Part shown: positions 43,800 through 53,237 of the stretch, piece after piece
Numbering within the stretch: the stretch's first letter is position 1
How the letters are laid out: every line of letters begins with the position of its first letter
Assembly: GCF_003335505.1 (NCBI RefSeq)
Contig: NZ_QPEX01000003.1
Location: 1-64,000 of the forward strand
Reading direction: 5' to 3'
DNA length: 64,000 nucleotides
Source: Bremerella cremea
GTDB taxonomy: Bacteria > Planctomycetota > Planctomycetia > Pirellulales > Pirellulaceae
Translations under genes and position numbers: made by a program
Notes under the pieces: model-generated
Told to the model about the DNA's origin: nothing
The model's database searches: none
What the model saw: only the letters and a program-made list of their open reading frames with translations

Positions 43800-43987
43800 G
43801 AACCGATTTACACCAATAAGAACAGCAATTCCCCTAATGGTATCTGCCAATCGCGGGGAAACGTTTCAGCTTAGATGCACTTGTCTCGCCTGCCAAGTGC
43901 TAACCGGGCTTTGACCGGCACGTTTTGGGCGTTACGATTCGGTGACGCTCTTTTTTTTGTAAGCCTTGTTACGAAAAGCACTTCCGC

Positions 43988-46177
43988 ATGCCTGAGCCCT
44001 CATCCAGCGATTCCCTCAACAATAGCTCTCAGGTTACCCTCCAGGTGGTGGAACTCGACTGCGCCGAGGAAGCCCGTATCCTTACCGAAGGATTGGCCAG
44101 TCAGCCAGGTATCGCGCGGCTCGACTTCGACGTGATGCGAGGGCGAATGGATGTCTACTACGACACCACCAAATGGTCGACACGAGGCTTGATCGATGCC
44201 GTCGACAAGCTCGGCATGACTGCCCAGCCGGTGCGAGAAAACACCGCAGAGACCACCGCGTCTCCCGCCCCCACAGGCCAACTGAGAGAACGGGCACTCA
44301 CTCGCAGTGGGGCGTTTTTGTTGGTCGCGATAATCGTGCAAGCCTGGGAAGCAGGCACCCCAGCAGCCCTGTTTGGCTACGGCGATTCCGCGCACGAGCT
44401 CTCGTTACTGCCGATGTTTTTATACCTGATCTCGATCGGATTAGGCATTCGCTGGATACTGCCGAAGGCTTGGAAGTCGGTTCTGCGGATGACAGCCGAC
44501 ATGAATGTGCTGATGACCGTGGCGGTCGCTGGGGCGATTTTTTTAGGCGAGACCTTCGAAGCGGCGATGGTCACTTTTCTGTTTACCTTGTCGGAAGTGT
44601 TGGAACAACGGAGCGTTTCCCGGGCTCGCCGCTCGATTCAATCGCTGATGTCGCTCGCCCCTGACACGGCGCGACGTAAAGCCGCTTCTGGCGACTACGA
44701 GGAAGTGTCCACCGACGAGATCGTCGACGGCGATGTCTGCAGTGTCCGCCCTGGCGAGCGGGTTCCTTTGGATGGCACTGTTGTCTCTGGCGTCTCGGCG
44801 GTCGATCAAGCGCCGATCACAGGCGAATCGGTTCCCGTCGAGAAAGAGCCCGGCGATCCGGTTTACGCCGGAACGATCAACGGCAGCGGTAGTCTCGAGT
44901 TCCGCGTGGCGGGAACTGCAGGTTCGACGTTGCTCGATCGCATTGTGCGATTGATCGATCAGGCCTATCAACGCCGGGCCCCCAGCGAGCAGTGGGTCGA
45001 TCAGTTCGCGCGGTACTACACGCCGACCATGATGCTGCTGGCGGTCGCCGTAATGGTTATCCCTCCCACCATCGTTGGCTGGTCGCAAGACACCGGCGGA
45101 CGGTGGTTTTACAACGGGCTGGTTTTGTTGGTGATCGCTTGTCCGTGTGCATTGGTGATTTCCACCCCGGTTAGCATCGTCTCGGCATTGACGGCCGCAG
45201 CACGCAACGGGGTGCTGGTCAAAGGTGGCCTTTCGCTGGAAACCCTGGCTAAAGTCCAAGCGATCGTGCTCGACAAAACCGGAACGCTTACCACCGGCAC
45301 GCCAGCGGTGACGCAAGTAACCAGCTTCCATGGTATTGCCGAGGAAGAAGCCGTTTCGCTGGCAGCAAGTCTACAAAGGCACAGTACCCACCCAATCGCC
45401 CGCGCCATTTTGCGTTATGCCGACCAATCTCCCGGCAACCGTGTGGAAGCCGCCAACGTGGCAGAAATTCCTGGCCGAGGAATTTCCGGTCTGGTGAACG
45501 GCCAAGACATCTGGCTAGGGAGTATTCGTCTGGCGGAAGAAAAAGGGGTCGGCAAAGACCAACTACCCCAAACGACCAGCAATGTTGTGCTGCTGGGGCA
45601 GGGTAGCTCGTTGTTGGCGATGGTGCACCTGGAAGATCAGCTTCGCGATACGGCCGTTCACGCGGTCGAGCAATTGCATCGTCTGGGTGTGCAGCGTATC
45701 GAACTGATCTCGGGCGATCGAGCCGAAGTGGTACGGCAAGTCGCCGAGGAAGTAGGGGTTGATGCTTGGCAGGCAGAACAACTTCCCGAAGACAAAATCG
45801 AAGCGGTCACCCGGCTGCGCAAACAGCACCAATTGGTGGCCATGGTCGGAGACGGCATCAACGATGGTCCAGCCCTGGCTGCGGCTGACGTAGGCATTGC
45901 GATGGGGGCGGTGGGAAGCGATACGGCGATCGAAACTGCGGACGTTGCCTTGATGTCGGACGAGATCGAAAAACTTCCTTGGCTCATCAGCCATGGGCGA
46001 AGGACTTTATCGCTGATCCGCCAAAACATTTTCGCGGCCCTCGGTATTAAAGTAATTTTCGTCCTGCTGACCATGTTTGGCTGGTCGAACTTATGGCTGG
46101 CCATCTTGGCCGATACTGGGGTTTCGCTGGCAGTAATTGCCAATAGTTTGCGTTTACTGCGGACAAAGTCCCCCTAG
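43988..46177 (+). CDS. P1B-type heavy-metal ATPase (Zn/Cd/Pb exporter type)
   Basis: 729 residues, inner-membrane pump. The N-terminal heavy-metal-associated domain (about residues 15-78) has a single Cys, 'VVELDCAEEARIL', instead of the usual C-x-x-C. Membrane domain hallmark CPC occurs in 'VIACPCALVIS'. The actuator has 'APITGESVPV', the phosphorylation site is the Asp in 'VLDKTGTLTTG', the nucleotide domain has 'RHSTHPIARAI' and the hinge 'VAMVGDGINDGPALAAADVG'. CPC with this layout is the ZntA/CadA group, fitting the adjacent ZIP gene; Asp in the last membrane helix region ('ADTGVSLAVIANSLRLL') agrees with Zn/Cd specificity. Likely exports excess zinc or cadmium. Confidence 0.92.
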   Translation: MPEPSSSDSLNNSSQVTLQVVELDCAEEARILTEGLASQPGIARLDFDVMRGRMDVYYDTTKWSTRGLIDAVDKLGMTAQPVRENTAETTASPAPTGQLRERALTRSGAFLLVAIIVQAWEAGTPAALFGYGDSAHELSLLPMFLYLISIGLGIRWILPKAWKSVLRMTADMNVLMTVAVAGAIFLGETFEAAMVTFLFTLSEVLEQRSVSRARRSIQSLMSLAPDTARRKAASGDYEEVSTDEIVDGDVCSVRPGERVPLDGTVVSGVSAVDQAPITGESVPVEKEPGDPVYAGTINGSGSLEFRVAGTAGSTLLDRIVRLIDQAYQRRAPSEQWVDQFARYYTPTMMLLAVAVMVIPPTIVGWSQDTGGRWFYNGLVLLVIACPCALVISTPVSIVSALTAAARNGVLVKGGLSLETLAKVQAIVLDKTGTLTTGTPAVTQVTSFHGIAEEEAVSLAASLQRHSTHPIARAILRYADQSPGNRVEAANVAEIPGRGISGLVNGQDIWLGSIRLAEEKGVGKDQLPQTTSNVVLLGQGSSLLAMVHLEDQLRDTAVHAVEQLHRLGVQRIELISGDRAEVVRQVAEEVGVDAWQAEQLPEDKIEAVTRLRKQHQLVAMVGDGINDGPALAAADVGIAMGAVGSDTAIETADVALMSDEIEKLPWLISHGRRTLSLIRQNIFAALGIKVIFVLLTMFGWSNLWLAILADTGVSLAVIANSLRLLRTKSP

Positions 46178-46275
46178 CCTCCCTGGGGGCGTCATCTTTT
46201 GCGATGTCTTGGCAAACGGTACATTGGCGGTTTACCAGCAAGTAAGAAATACGCACTCCAGGAGCTGAGATTCAA

Positions 46276-47463
46276 ATGGCAAAGCTATCGATCGCCGACG
46301 TCGATGTTAGTGGCAAGAAAGTCCTGATGCGGGTCGACTTCAATGTGCCCCTCGACGACAAATGCGAAATCACAGACGATCGCCGCATTGAAATGGCGAT
46401 TCCTTCGATCAAATCGGTTGTTGATCGTGGCGGTCAGTTGATTCTGATGAGCCACCTTGGACGCCCAGAGCCAGGTGCTGATAACTCGAAGTACAGCCTC
46501 GCTCCGGCTGCTAAGCGTTTGGGCGAAATCCTTGGCAAAGAGGTTGCTTTCGCGACCGATACCGTTGGTGAAGATGCTGCCGCGAAGGTCGCCGCACTCA
46601 CCGATGGGGGCGTGGTCGTGCTCGAAAATCTTCGCTTTGAAAAGGGCGAAAAGAAAGGGGACGCCGAGTTCGCTGGCAAGTTGGCCGCGTTCGCCGATAT
46701 CTACTGCAACGACGCATTTGGTACGTGTCACCGGACCGACGCCTCGATGGTGGCCGTGCCGGAAGCGATGGGCAGCAAGCCGAAAGTGGTTGGTTTTCTG
46801 GTCGAAAAAGAAATCACCTATCTTTCCGACGCCATCGGCAACCCCAAGCGTCCTTTCGTCGCGATCCTCGGCGGTGCCAAGGTTTCCGACAAGATCATGG
46901 TCATCAAGAACCTGCTGGGCATCTGCGACAAGGTGCTGATCGGTGGGGCGATGGCCTACACGTTCTCGCTCGCTCAAGGTGGCAAAGTCGGCAAGAGCCT
47001 GGTCGAAAAGGATAAAGTCGATCTGGCCAAAGAGCTGATCGCAGCTGGCGGCGACAAGCTCGTTTTGCCGGTTGATACCCACTGCGGCGATGCCTTCAGC
47101 GGCGACTGCAATAAAGTTACGGTGAAGTCTGGCGAAATTCCGGACGACTTCGAAGGGCTCGACATCGGCCCCGAAACGGCCAAGATGTACGCTCAACTGG
47201 TGACCGACGCCAAAACAGTCGTTTGGAACGGGCCGATGGGCGTGTTCGAGATGCCTCCGTTTGACGCCGGTACCCGGGCCGTTGCCGACGCGATTGCTGC
47301 TTCCGACGCGATCAGCATCATCGGTGGTGGTGACAGCGCCGCAGCGATCGGTCAGTTTGGTTTGGACGACAAGGTCACTCACGTCTCGACCGGCGGTGGG
47401 GCCAGCCTTTCGATGCTGGAAGGTCAGGCGTTCAAAGCCGTGGACGTACTGGACGATAAGTAA
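46276..47463 (+). CDS. pgk: Phosphoglycerate kinase
   Basis: Glycolytic enzyme converting 1,3-bisphosphoglycerate and ADP to 3-phosphoglycerate and ATP; cytoplasmic. 395 residues, full length. Substrate-site motifs are [18 protein letters not shown] and the nucleotide-binding [15 protein letters not shown], ending with [14 protein letters not shown] and [19 protein letters not shown] (46260-46264) lies 11 bases before the ATG. No other glycolytic gene is next to it; a terminator follows directly. Confidence 0.97.
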   Translation: MAKLSIADVDVSGKKVLMRVDFNVPLDDKCEITDDRRIEMAIPSIKSVVDRGGQLILMSHLGRPEPGADNSKYSLAPAAKRLGEILGKEVAFATDTVGEDAAAKVAALTDGGVVVLENLRFEKGEKKGDAEFAGKLAAFADIYCNDAFGTCHRTDASMVAVPEAMGSKPKVVGFLVEKEITYLSDAIGNPKRPFVAILGGAKVSDKIMVIKNLLGICDKVLIGGAMAYTFSLAQGGKVGKSLVEKDKVDLAKELIAAGGDKLVLPVDTHCGDAFSGDCNKVTVKSGEIPDDFEGLDIGPETAKMYAQLVTDAKTVVWNGPMGVFEMPPFDAGTRAVADAIAASDAISIIGGGDSAAAIGQFGLDDKVTHVSTGGGASLSMLEGQAFKAVDVLDDK

Positions 47464-47499
47464 TCGCTCGCTCCGGGACCAACACCTCCTACAATCGTC

Positions 47500-47535
47500 A
47501 GAACGGCCCTGGAATTCAGGGTCGTTCTTTTTTTT
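47500..47535 (+). terminator. Rho-independent terminator after pgk
   Basis: AGAACGGCCCTG (47500-47511) pairs with CAGGGTCGTTCT (47517-47528), one G-T pair, 5-base loop, followed by seven more T residues. Confidence 0.92.
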
Positions 47536-47554
47536 GTGCCCCCAAGGACAACCA

Positions 47555-48106
47555 ATGAACGCCGTTACCCCCATTTTACGTCTGCACGAACATCGTCGCT
47601 GGACCAATCAGCACCTGATGGCAGCTTGCCGCTTACTGAGCGAAGAACAACTCCGACAACAGCACCCCATCGGGCAAGGCAGCTTATGGAAGACGCTGTG
47701 TCACATGTACGCGGCGGAGTACGTTTGGTTGAAAGCGTTAAGCGGTGTGGCCGATGCCCTCGCCCCTGGGGATGCCCCTGGCAAGCTGTCCGGTAATCAG
47801 GAAGGGGAAGGGGCTGTCCAAACCGTGCAGGAACTCTTCCAACGCTGGGAAGAACTCGACCAACGCTGGGAAGATTATCTGGGCAAGCTGACCCCCGATC
47901 AACTAACCGAAACGATCTATAAGCAGAGCTCCAGCAATCCCCCAGGTAAGATCCCGGCGACCTCGGCGATGGATGTGCTACTGCATGTTTGCACACACGC
48001 CCAGTACACCACCGCTCAAGCGGTGAACATGCTGCGGCACAGTGGGGTCGAGTCGTTGCCACCGTCGATGCTGATTACACTCGCCAGAGAGCAAGCAATC
48101 GGCTAG
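47555..48106 (+). CDS. DinB-like domain protein
   Basis: 183 residues from the ATG at 47555, with AAGGA (47544-47548) before it. The same frame runs back into pgk, but that part is read-through. The sequence is a four-helix DinB/YfiT-like bundle: 'HEHRRWTNQHLMAACRLLSE', 'LWKTLCHMYAAEYVWLKAL' and 'MDVLLHVCTHAQYTTAQAVN'. The His residues at H-x3-E and H-x3-H positions (HMYAAEY, HVCTHAQYT) suit a divalent metal site as in thiol-transferase members of this fold. Function unassigned. Confidence 0.8.
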   Translation: MNAVTPILRLHEHRRWTNQHLMAACRLLSEEQLRQQHPIGQGSLWKTLCHMYAAEYVWLKALSGVADALAPGDAPGKLSGNQEGEGAVQTVQELFQRWEELDQRWEDYLGKLTPDQLTETIYKQSSSNPPGKIPATSAMDVLLHVCTHAQYTTAQAVNMLRHSGVESLPPSMLITLAREQAIG

Positions 48107-48159
48107 GCTGAGTGCCGACGTTATGAATGTGAATGCAGGAAGGAAGCGCGAGCCGTCCT

Positions 48160-48573
48160 ATGACGAAGGTATTCTTGATACTAAGCATCGCCCTGTTCGG
48201 TGCGATGGGTGCTTTGGCTCGCGTTTACCTGGGCGGGTTCGTGCAAGGCTTCATGCCGGAAGAAACGTCGGTCAAGTTTCCCTTGGGTACGCTCACCGTC
48301 AACGTGTTAGGGTGTTTGATTTTTGGCTGCCTGGGCTATCTTGGGCACCATCACGGGCTGATCCCGCAGGAATGGCGCACGATTCTTCTTTCGGGCCTCT
48401 TGGGTTCGTTTACCACCTTCTCGACCTTCGGCTTTGAAACGGTCCTGCTGTACGAAAACGCCCCGCACGGCAAAATCTATTTCGCAGCGGCCAACATCTT
48501 GCTCAACGTGACCTTAGGTATCGCCGCCATTTTAACCGGCATGCAAATTGGCCGCCTGTTCGTCAGCAACTAG
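48160..48573 (+). CDS. crcB: Fluoride efflux channel (Fluc/CrcB)
   Basis: Small dual-topology membrane channel that exports fluoride. Four hydrophobic helices; hallmarks are 'GAMGALARVYLGG', 'PLGTLTVNVLGCLIFGCLG' and 'LSGLLGSFTTFSTFGFET' with the conserved Phe and Thr of the fluoride path. The ATG at 48160 (137 residues) gives the family opening; an ATG at 48133 would add nine polar residues but carries less support. AGGAAGGAAG lies 14-23 bases upstream, a longer spacing than usual. No fluoride riboswitch was seen upstream. Confidence 0.92.
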   Translation: MTKVFLILSIALFGAMGALARVYLGGFVQGFMPEETSVKFPLGTLTVNVLGCLIFGCLGYLGHHHGLIPQEWRTILLSGLLGSFTTFSTFGFETVLLYENAPHGKIYFAAANILLNVTLGIAAILTGMQIGRLFVSN

Positions 48574-48590
48574 CACCAAGCCGAATCAGC

Positions 48591-48680
48591 GGGTGCCCGG
48601 GCATCTTTCTCCGTGTGCCCCGGGCATCTTGCCCGGGCGTCCCTGGTACCTACTTCACCCGGGCAAGATGCCCGGGGCAC
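48591..48680. repeat. GC-rich palindromic repeat
   Basis: Perfect 23-bp inverted repeat: left arm 48615-48637, right arm 48658-48680, 20-base spacer, each with the core CCGGGCATCTTGCCCGGG. A partial third copy (TGCCCGGGCATCTTTC) lies just before at 48595-48610. No protein reads through it and no T-run follows. It looks like a REP/BIME-type element rather than a simple terminator. Confidence 0.85.
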
Positions 48681-48847
48681 GCAGTTCAAACCGGCCTGTC
48701 TGGAACGAAACAGGACGCAGGCTACCTTTTGGGGGCTGCACTTGTTCTGGTTGTTCGGGTCACGCCGATTGACGTTATCTCGGTAAACTTTTCCTACCGT
48801 GCTGGGCGAACCAATAGGTGATAGCAGATTGACTCTCGACTTTTCAC

Positions 48848-48880
48848 CTAGCAGTCTGTTGATTTTCTCAGATCGGCTGC
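48848..48880 (+). repeat. Single end of the 31-kb palindromic element
   Basis: CTAGCAGTCTGTTGATTTTC and the following TCAGATCGGCT match, in the same order, the reverse complement of 31055-31088 at the right end of the MITE-like element (about 30 of 33 bases). Only one end is present here. It lies 22-55 bases ahead of the start of the next gene, so it occupies the promoter/leader position. Confidence 0.75.
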
Positions 48881-48902
48881 TTGAACAAGGAATGGTTCGC
48901 CC

Positions 48903-50528
48903 ATGGCATCCCGCGGTGGCAATTACGATTGCGTCGTTATCGGCGCCGGTCACAACGGCCTGATCACGGCTGCCTATTTGGCCAAGGCGGGCAAAAAGGT
49001 GGTGGTCTTAGAACGTCGCCACGTCCTGGGTGGCTGTTCGACCACAGAAGAACTATGGCCTGGCTTCAAGGTCTCGACCGCTTCGTACGTGGTGAGTCTG
49101 CTTCTGCCAGAGATCATTCACGATTTGCGGCTGAAACAAAACGGCCTGAAGATCCTGCCGCGCGATCCCTCTTCGTTCACCCCGACGCCAGATGGCCAAT
49201 ACTTGCTGTTGGGGCACGATGTGGCCTCGAACGCCAACGAGATCTCGAAGTTCAGCAAACGCGATGCGGAGAAGTACCCGCAGTACAACGCCCTGCTGGA
49301 ACGGATTGCGGAAGTGGTCGAGCCGATCTTGATGAAGACGGCCCCAGATCCGCTGCCGATGCCCAAAGATTGGCGGAGCATCCCGCTTACCAAGAAGGTC
49401 CGCGATATGTCGCGGCTGTGGGGTTTTTACCAAGACTTCGGCAAGCTCGGAAACGAAATCCCCGAGGCCATCGAACTTCTCGCCGGCGCGGCCAGGCCGA
49501 TCCTGGAACGCTGGTTCGAAAGCGAACCCCTTCGCGCCACCCTGGCCACCGACGCGATTATCGGGGCGTTCGCTTCCATCTCGGCTCCTGGCACGGCGTA
49601 CGTGCTGCTGCATCACGTGATGGGAGAAGCTGGCGGCAAGCGGGGCGTGTGGGGCTTTGTCGAAGGTGGCATGGGGGGCATTGCCGCGTCGCTGGCCAAA
49701 ACCTGCGAAGAGATGGGCGTGACTATCGTCCGCGAAGCCCCGGTGCAGAAGATTTTAACGACCGAGCGCGGTGCTCAAGGGGTCGAACTGGCCGACGGCA
49801 CGATGTACGAAGCGAAGGTGGTGGCTTCGAGCGTCGATGCCAATTTGACGTTCCGCAAGTTCCTGCAGCCCGAGCAATTGCCGGCTGATTTCCTACGGGC
49901 GATTTCCAACCTCGACTATGCTTCGGCCTCGGCCAAGATCAATCTTGCGCTGGCCGAGCCACCTCAGTTCACCGCTTACCCAGGGCAAGGGCTGAGCCCG
50001 CTGCATCGCGGGACCATGCACATCTCGCCCACAATCGACTACATCGAGCGGGCCTACGACGACGCCAAGTATGGCAAGCCGAGCGAAGAACCGATCCTGG
50101 AAATGACGATGCCGACCTCGGTCGACAAGACGATTGCCCCCGATGGCAAGCATATCTTGTCGATCTTCGTGCAGTATGCCCCTTACCAGCTACGCGATGC
50201 CAACTGGGACGACATTAAGGAATCGTTCGCCGATCGCTGTGTCGCCAAGATCGGCGAGTACGCCCCGAACGTGCCAGGGGCGATCATGCACCGCCAGGTA
50301 CTTTCGCCGTTGGACCTGGAAAGGGTTTACGGTTTGACAGGGGGAAATATCATGCAAGGGGCAATGAATTTCCACCAGCTTTTCGCTACCCGTCCTATCG
50401 CCGGCTGGGCCGATCATCGGACGCCTGTAAAAGGGTTGTACCTCTGCGGCGCGGCCAGCCACCCAGGCGGAGGCGTGATGGGGGCTTGTGGTAAGAACGC
50501 CGCGGTCGAAATCTTGCGTGACTTCTAA
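48903..50528 (+). CDS. FAD-dependent oxidoreductase, phytoene-dehydrogenase-like (PYROXD2-like)
   Basis: 541 residues. N-terminal dinucleotide fold 'YDCVVIGAGHNGLITAAYLA' with 'KVVVLERRHVLGGCSTTEEL', middle 'GFVEGGMGGIAASLAKTCEE', and the C-terminal FAD contact 'LYLCGAASHPGGGVMGACGK'. The sequence type ('GHNGL', 'SYVVSLLLPEII') is PYROXD2/CrtI-like; such proteins are common in bacteria without carotenoid clusters, so no carotenoid role should be assumed. AAGGAA at 48887-48892 precedes the ATG by 10 bases. Convergent with the next gene (8 bases). Confidence 0.87.
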   Translation: MASRGGNYDCVVIGAGHNGLITAAYLAKAGKKVVVLERRHVLGGCSTTEELWPGFKVSTASYVVSLLLPEIIHDLRLKQNGLKILPRDPSSFTPTPDGQYLLLGHDVASNANEISKFSKRDAEKYPQYNALLERIAEVVEPILMKTAPDPLPMPKDWRSIPLTKKVRDMSRLWGFYQDFGKLGNEIPEAIELLAGAARPILERWFESEPLRATLATDAIIGAFASISAPGTAYVLLHHVMGEAGGKRGVWGFVEGGMGGIAASLAKTCEEMGVTIVREAPVQKILTTERGAQGVELADGTMYEAKVVASSVDANLTFRKFLQPEQLPADFLRAISNLDYASASAKINLALAEPPQFTAYPGQGLSPLHRGTMHISPTIDYIERAYDDAKYGKPSEEPILEMTMPTSVDKTIAPDGKHILSIFVQYAPYQLRDANWDDIKESFADRCVAKIGEYAPNVPGAIMHRQVLSPLDLERVYGLTGGNIMQGAMNFHQLFATRPIAGWADHRTPVKGLYLCGAASHPGGGVMGACGKNAAVEILRDF

Positions 50529-50536
50529 CGAAGCAA

Positions 50537-51202
50537 TTACTTCTTCGCTGGGCGAACCAGTTCCAGCGTGGTCCAGATACTAGGGTCTTCGTCGATGGGG
50601 AACTGGGTGCTAACGCTTTGCGTTTGCCAGCCAAGTTCGCGGTCCATCACCGCGTAAAAGAAACCGATCTTGTCGTATTCGTGCGGGTCAAAGCCGGTTA
50701 AGCTGGTGGCCGGCACACAGCATTCCAGCAGGTAGCCATCTTTGGTCAGCGTACCACGAACCCGTAAGTCGCCAGGGCGAACGGGGTTGGCGTTTTCGCG
50801 GGCACGGTTGATTAGCATCTGGTCGCCGACCGGGTCGCGATAGCTCGGACCAGCTCCGATCGGCAGAAAGACAAAGCGATGGCAGAAGCGGGTCGCACGA
50901 TGGACGTTGTGCGTGGCGCGGGTATCGAGCCAGATTTGAAAGCCATCACTCTCGTCGACGCGGCTTTCTCGGCACCAAACTGGCTGGCGTTTCCCGGTCA
51001 CCAACACCGAAAACGACACACCCCGTTCGTTCCAGCCGCCACGCACATCGGCAAACTGCTTGCGACCATCCAACTCGCCGAAGCCGCGTAGCTTGTAATC
51101 ATCGGTGTAGCCTAGGGGACGATCGTGCCAGATCTTTTCCCGATAGGTCAGCGGAACAGAGTACTGAAACAGGAAGGATGGTGAGAGAACCGATTTCGCC
51201 AT
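50537..51202 (-). CDS. CBM9-like (DOMON-type) carbohydrate-binding domain protein
   Basis: 221 residues, no signal peptide seen. The sequence has the family-9-like binding fold: 'FADVRGGWNERGVSFSVLVT', 'SDGFQIWLDTRATHNVH', 'GYLLECCVPATSLTGFDPHE' and 'KIGFFYAVMDRELGWQT'. The same fold ends the large secreted protein at 58464-61544. CBM9-like modules bind carbohydrates or other ligands. It lies 68 bases downstream of the methyltransferase gene on the same strand and may be co-transcribed. Function unassigned. Confidence 0.72.
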   Translation of the reverse strand: MAKSVLSPSFLFQYSVPLTYREKIWHDRPLGYTDDYKLRGFGELDGRKQFADVRGGWNERGVSFSVLVTGKRQPVWCRESRVDESDGFQIWLDTRATHNVHRATRFCHRFVFLPIGAGPSYRDPVGDQMLINRARENANPVRPGDLRVRGTLTKDGYLLECCVPATSLTGFDPHEYDKIGFFYAVMDRELGWQTQSVSTQFPIDEDPSIWTTLELVRPAKK

Positions 51203-51270
51203 GACTTTGCTGTTTCGTTTCTAAATTGCGTTACTGAGAGATCGAGCGACCACATGCCAAGCCGCGCCGC

Positions 51271-52005
51271 TTAGCTTTCTTTCTTCGTGCCGGTGAAGAT
51301 GTAGTAGGGGGTCTTAAACCACAACAAGTACGGCACCTTGGCGCGATTCTCTTCTAGTTTGGTCGTATCGAAGTGGCGTCGCAAATAGGGGAGATGATCG
51401 CGCGACGGAAAAACATTGTCCGAGGCAAACCATACCGGCCAAAAGCTGCGGGTCGACCAAGGATGCCGCTTCATCGATTCGTCGGGAAACTTACGCGAAA
51501 CGTAAAAATCGACCACGCCGATCGTGCCGCCTGGCTTGAGGATTCGCAGTGCGTTGTCGATTGCCGAAAACCAGTCCGGAATCATCGTCAACGAGTACGA
51601 GAAGGTCACCACATCGGCGTATCCTTCTTCCGGCGTCCAGGTCGTGGCATCTGCTTCCACGGTCTGCACGTTCTGCCAGCCCCGTTCTTCGATCCGCTGA
51701 TCGCACACCTTTAAAAGGGACGAGGCGAGATCGACCACATACGCTTTCTTCAGCCGCTCGATCCGATCGGAAATGAATTCCAGATTCGAGCCAGTGCCCC
51801 CTCCCATATCGACCCAGACGGCACCTTCCGGCGGTTGGATCGATTGGTACATCTCTTCCCGCCCCTTGAGCAGGCGTTTGCGGAAGTCGTCGTAGGCGCC
51901 GGCTTGGCCACTGTAAAAGCTGTCTAACCGTTCGGCGTGATTCTTGCCACGCACCGGTTTGACTGCCAGGTGATAAAGAACTTTCAGGTCCGAGGCCAAG
52001 CTCAT
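51271..52005 (-). CDS. btaB: SAM-dependent methyltransferase, BtaB-like (betaine lipid headgroup)
   Basis: 244 residues. SAM site '[18 protein letters not shown]' (motif I), '[16 protein letters not shown]' and '[15 protein letters not shown]'. It lies 32 bases downstream of a clear BtaA gene on the same strand, the btaA-btaB order described in Rhodobacter sphaeroides, where BtaB methylates the amino group three times to complete diacylglyceryl-trimethylhomoserine. The ATG at 52005 gives the family opening '[20 protein letters not shown]'; an upstream frame runs back into btaA. I infer the substrate from the neighbour; the methyltransferase fold alone would not show it. Confidence 0.82.
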   Translation of the reverse strand: MSLASDLKVLYHLAVKPVRGKNHAERLDSFYSGQAGAYDDFRKRLLKGREEMYQSIQPPEGAVWVDMGGGTGSNLEFISDRIERLKKAYVVDLASSLLKVCDQRIEERGWQNVQTVEADATTWTPEEGYADVVTFSYSLTMIPDWFSAIDNALRILKPGGTIGVVDFYVSRKFPDESMKRHPWSTRSFWPVWFASDNVFPSRDHLPYLRRHFDTTKLEENRAKVPYLLWFKTPYYIFTGTKKES

Positions 52006-52037
52006 CAGGTGCTCCTTCAGGTGGTTGCGAATGCGAA

Positions 52038-53237
52038 CTAGGCCGCGATGTCCGCGATCCGAAACGCCCCGTAGGTATGAACCCGATCTTTGACGTGCAG
52101 TTCGTCTGCTAGTGGCTGATTGTAGGTTAACAATTCGCCGACCTGCTTTTTCTGGCCGTTGTGGGTGATTTCGACTTCGTCGATGAAGTCGGTATTCAGG
52201 CCACCGGTACGCCAAATAATACGCGCATCTTCCTCGCCCTGTAGGCGTTCGGCAATGGCCTGCCACTCGTTGACCAAGGCAAAGTACAGCTTGTCGGTCA
52301 GCCAGTCTTGGTGATCCAGCAACACCAGGCGGTGAAGCGGATGATCGGTGTGCTTCTCTAGGAAGTGTTGCACCGAATCGGTATGGGTGCTGACCTTATG
52401 CACCAAGCCGTCTTTCAGCAACTGGAAGTTCTCTGGCTTCAAGTATTCGGGACAGCAAGCCTCGGTGTATTGACCGGTTACATAAACCCGCCAGAAGTAG
52501 TTGTCTTGAATCGGCAACTCAGCAAAGACGGCCCGCATGTTGTCTTGGACGAACTCGGCAATCCCGTTGGCGTATTGCTTTTCCAAGTGTTCGCGTTGGG
52601 CTCGCGGCACGCCAACCAAACTCCACGTGGTATCGCGGCTCATGGCGAACTTGAGGGGGCCGGTCCAGAGCTTGCGGTCGATCACCTCGAAGATTTCGCG
52701 CTGCTCGTCAATCGAATTGGCATCTAAGAGGTCGAGTACCAACGGACGCATCCGCAGGACGTTATCGACGTACATATTCACCACTTTGGCAAACGCACCG
52801 GAGGTACCCCGGAAGTAGAAACTTTTGCGTTTGCGTGGCTTGAAATATTTGATCTTCCTATCCCAGTAGCTGCGCGACCATTCCGGCAACGCACCACGCA
52901 GTTGTGACTTATAGGTCTCTTTGAAGTTCAGCAACTGGCCTTTACCGAACATGGAGAAGAAGTCTTCATACTCCAGGTTCTGGATCGCTGCTTTCTTCAA
53001 ATCGAGCAGGGCGTTTTGCCGTGGATTCATATCCACCGCGTAAACATGGTTTGCGCCCGCCAGGACATAGTCCAGGGCGTTGCAACCTGCCGACGTGATG
53101 ACCATCACGTTGTGGTGGGGTTGGATATCCAGGGCGACCCGATCCAAACGGGGGTCTTCCCAGCATGTATTGTAAACTAAGTTATTACGGTGGACGAAGT
53201 TAAAGACGCGACCTCGAACCCAGCTAACCAATGCCAT
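52038..53237 (-). CDS. btaA: BtaA-like 3-amino-3-carboxypropyl transferase (DUF3419), betaine lipid synthesis
   Basis: 399 residues from the ATG at 53237; a TTG at 53249 is also in frame. BtaA transfers the 3-amino-3-carboxypropyl group of S-adenosylmethionine to diacylglycerol to form the homoserine ether lipid. Family landmarks are the start '[20 protein letters not shown]', then '[20 protein letters not shown]' and '[20 protein letters not shown]'; the middle '[15 protein letters not shown]' and '[11 protein letters not shown]' also fit. Together with BtaB this replaces phospholipid by phosphorus-free lipid, usually under phosphate limitation. The upstream 255 bases to the bufC-like gene hold no clear Pho box that I can recognise. 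Confidence 0.9.
   Translation of the reverse strand: MALVSWVRGRVFNFVHRNNLVYNTCWEDPRLDRVALDIQPHHNVMVITSAGCNALDYVLAGANHVYAVDMNPRQNALLDLKKAAIQNLEYEDFFSMFGKGQLLNFKETYKSQLRGALPEWSRSYWDRKIKYFKPRKRKSFYFRGTSGAFAKVVNMYVDNVLRMRPLVLDLLDANSIDEQREIFEVIDRKLWTGPLKFAMSRDTTWSLVGVPRAQREHLEKQYANGIAEFVQDNMRAVFAELPIQDNYFWRVYVTGQYTEACCPEYLKPENFQLLKDGLVHKVSTHTDSVQHFLEKHTDHPLHRLVLLDHQDWLTDKLYFALVNEWQAIAERLQGEEDARIIWRTGGLNTDFIDEVEITHNGQKKQVGELLTYNQPLADELHVKDRVHTYGAFRIADIAA

Noticed and set aside
46285..47607. A 440-codon open frame antisense to pgk
   Set aside because: It lies entirely opposite a highly conserved enzyme, has low-complexity composition set by pgk codon use, and shows no domain. Same reasoning for long antisense frames at 1201-2022, 4805-5686 and 27511-28296.
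48107..48159. Fluoride riboswitch upstream of crcB
   Set aside because: The short gap shows none of the conserved crcB-motif core, and there is no room for the aptamer.
48615..48680. GC-rich palindrome as the crcB terminator
   Set aside because: No T-run follows on either strand, the spacer is 20 bases, and a third copy nearby points to a repeat family.
48903..50528. Carotenoid biosynthesis gene (crtI)
   Set aside because: The sequence is closer to the PYROXD2-like group and no crtB or other carotenoid gene is nearby.
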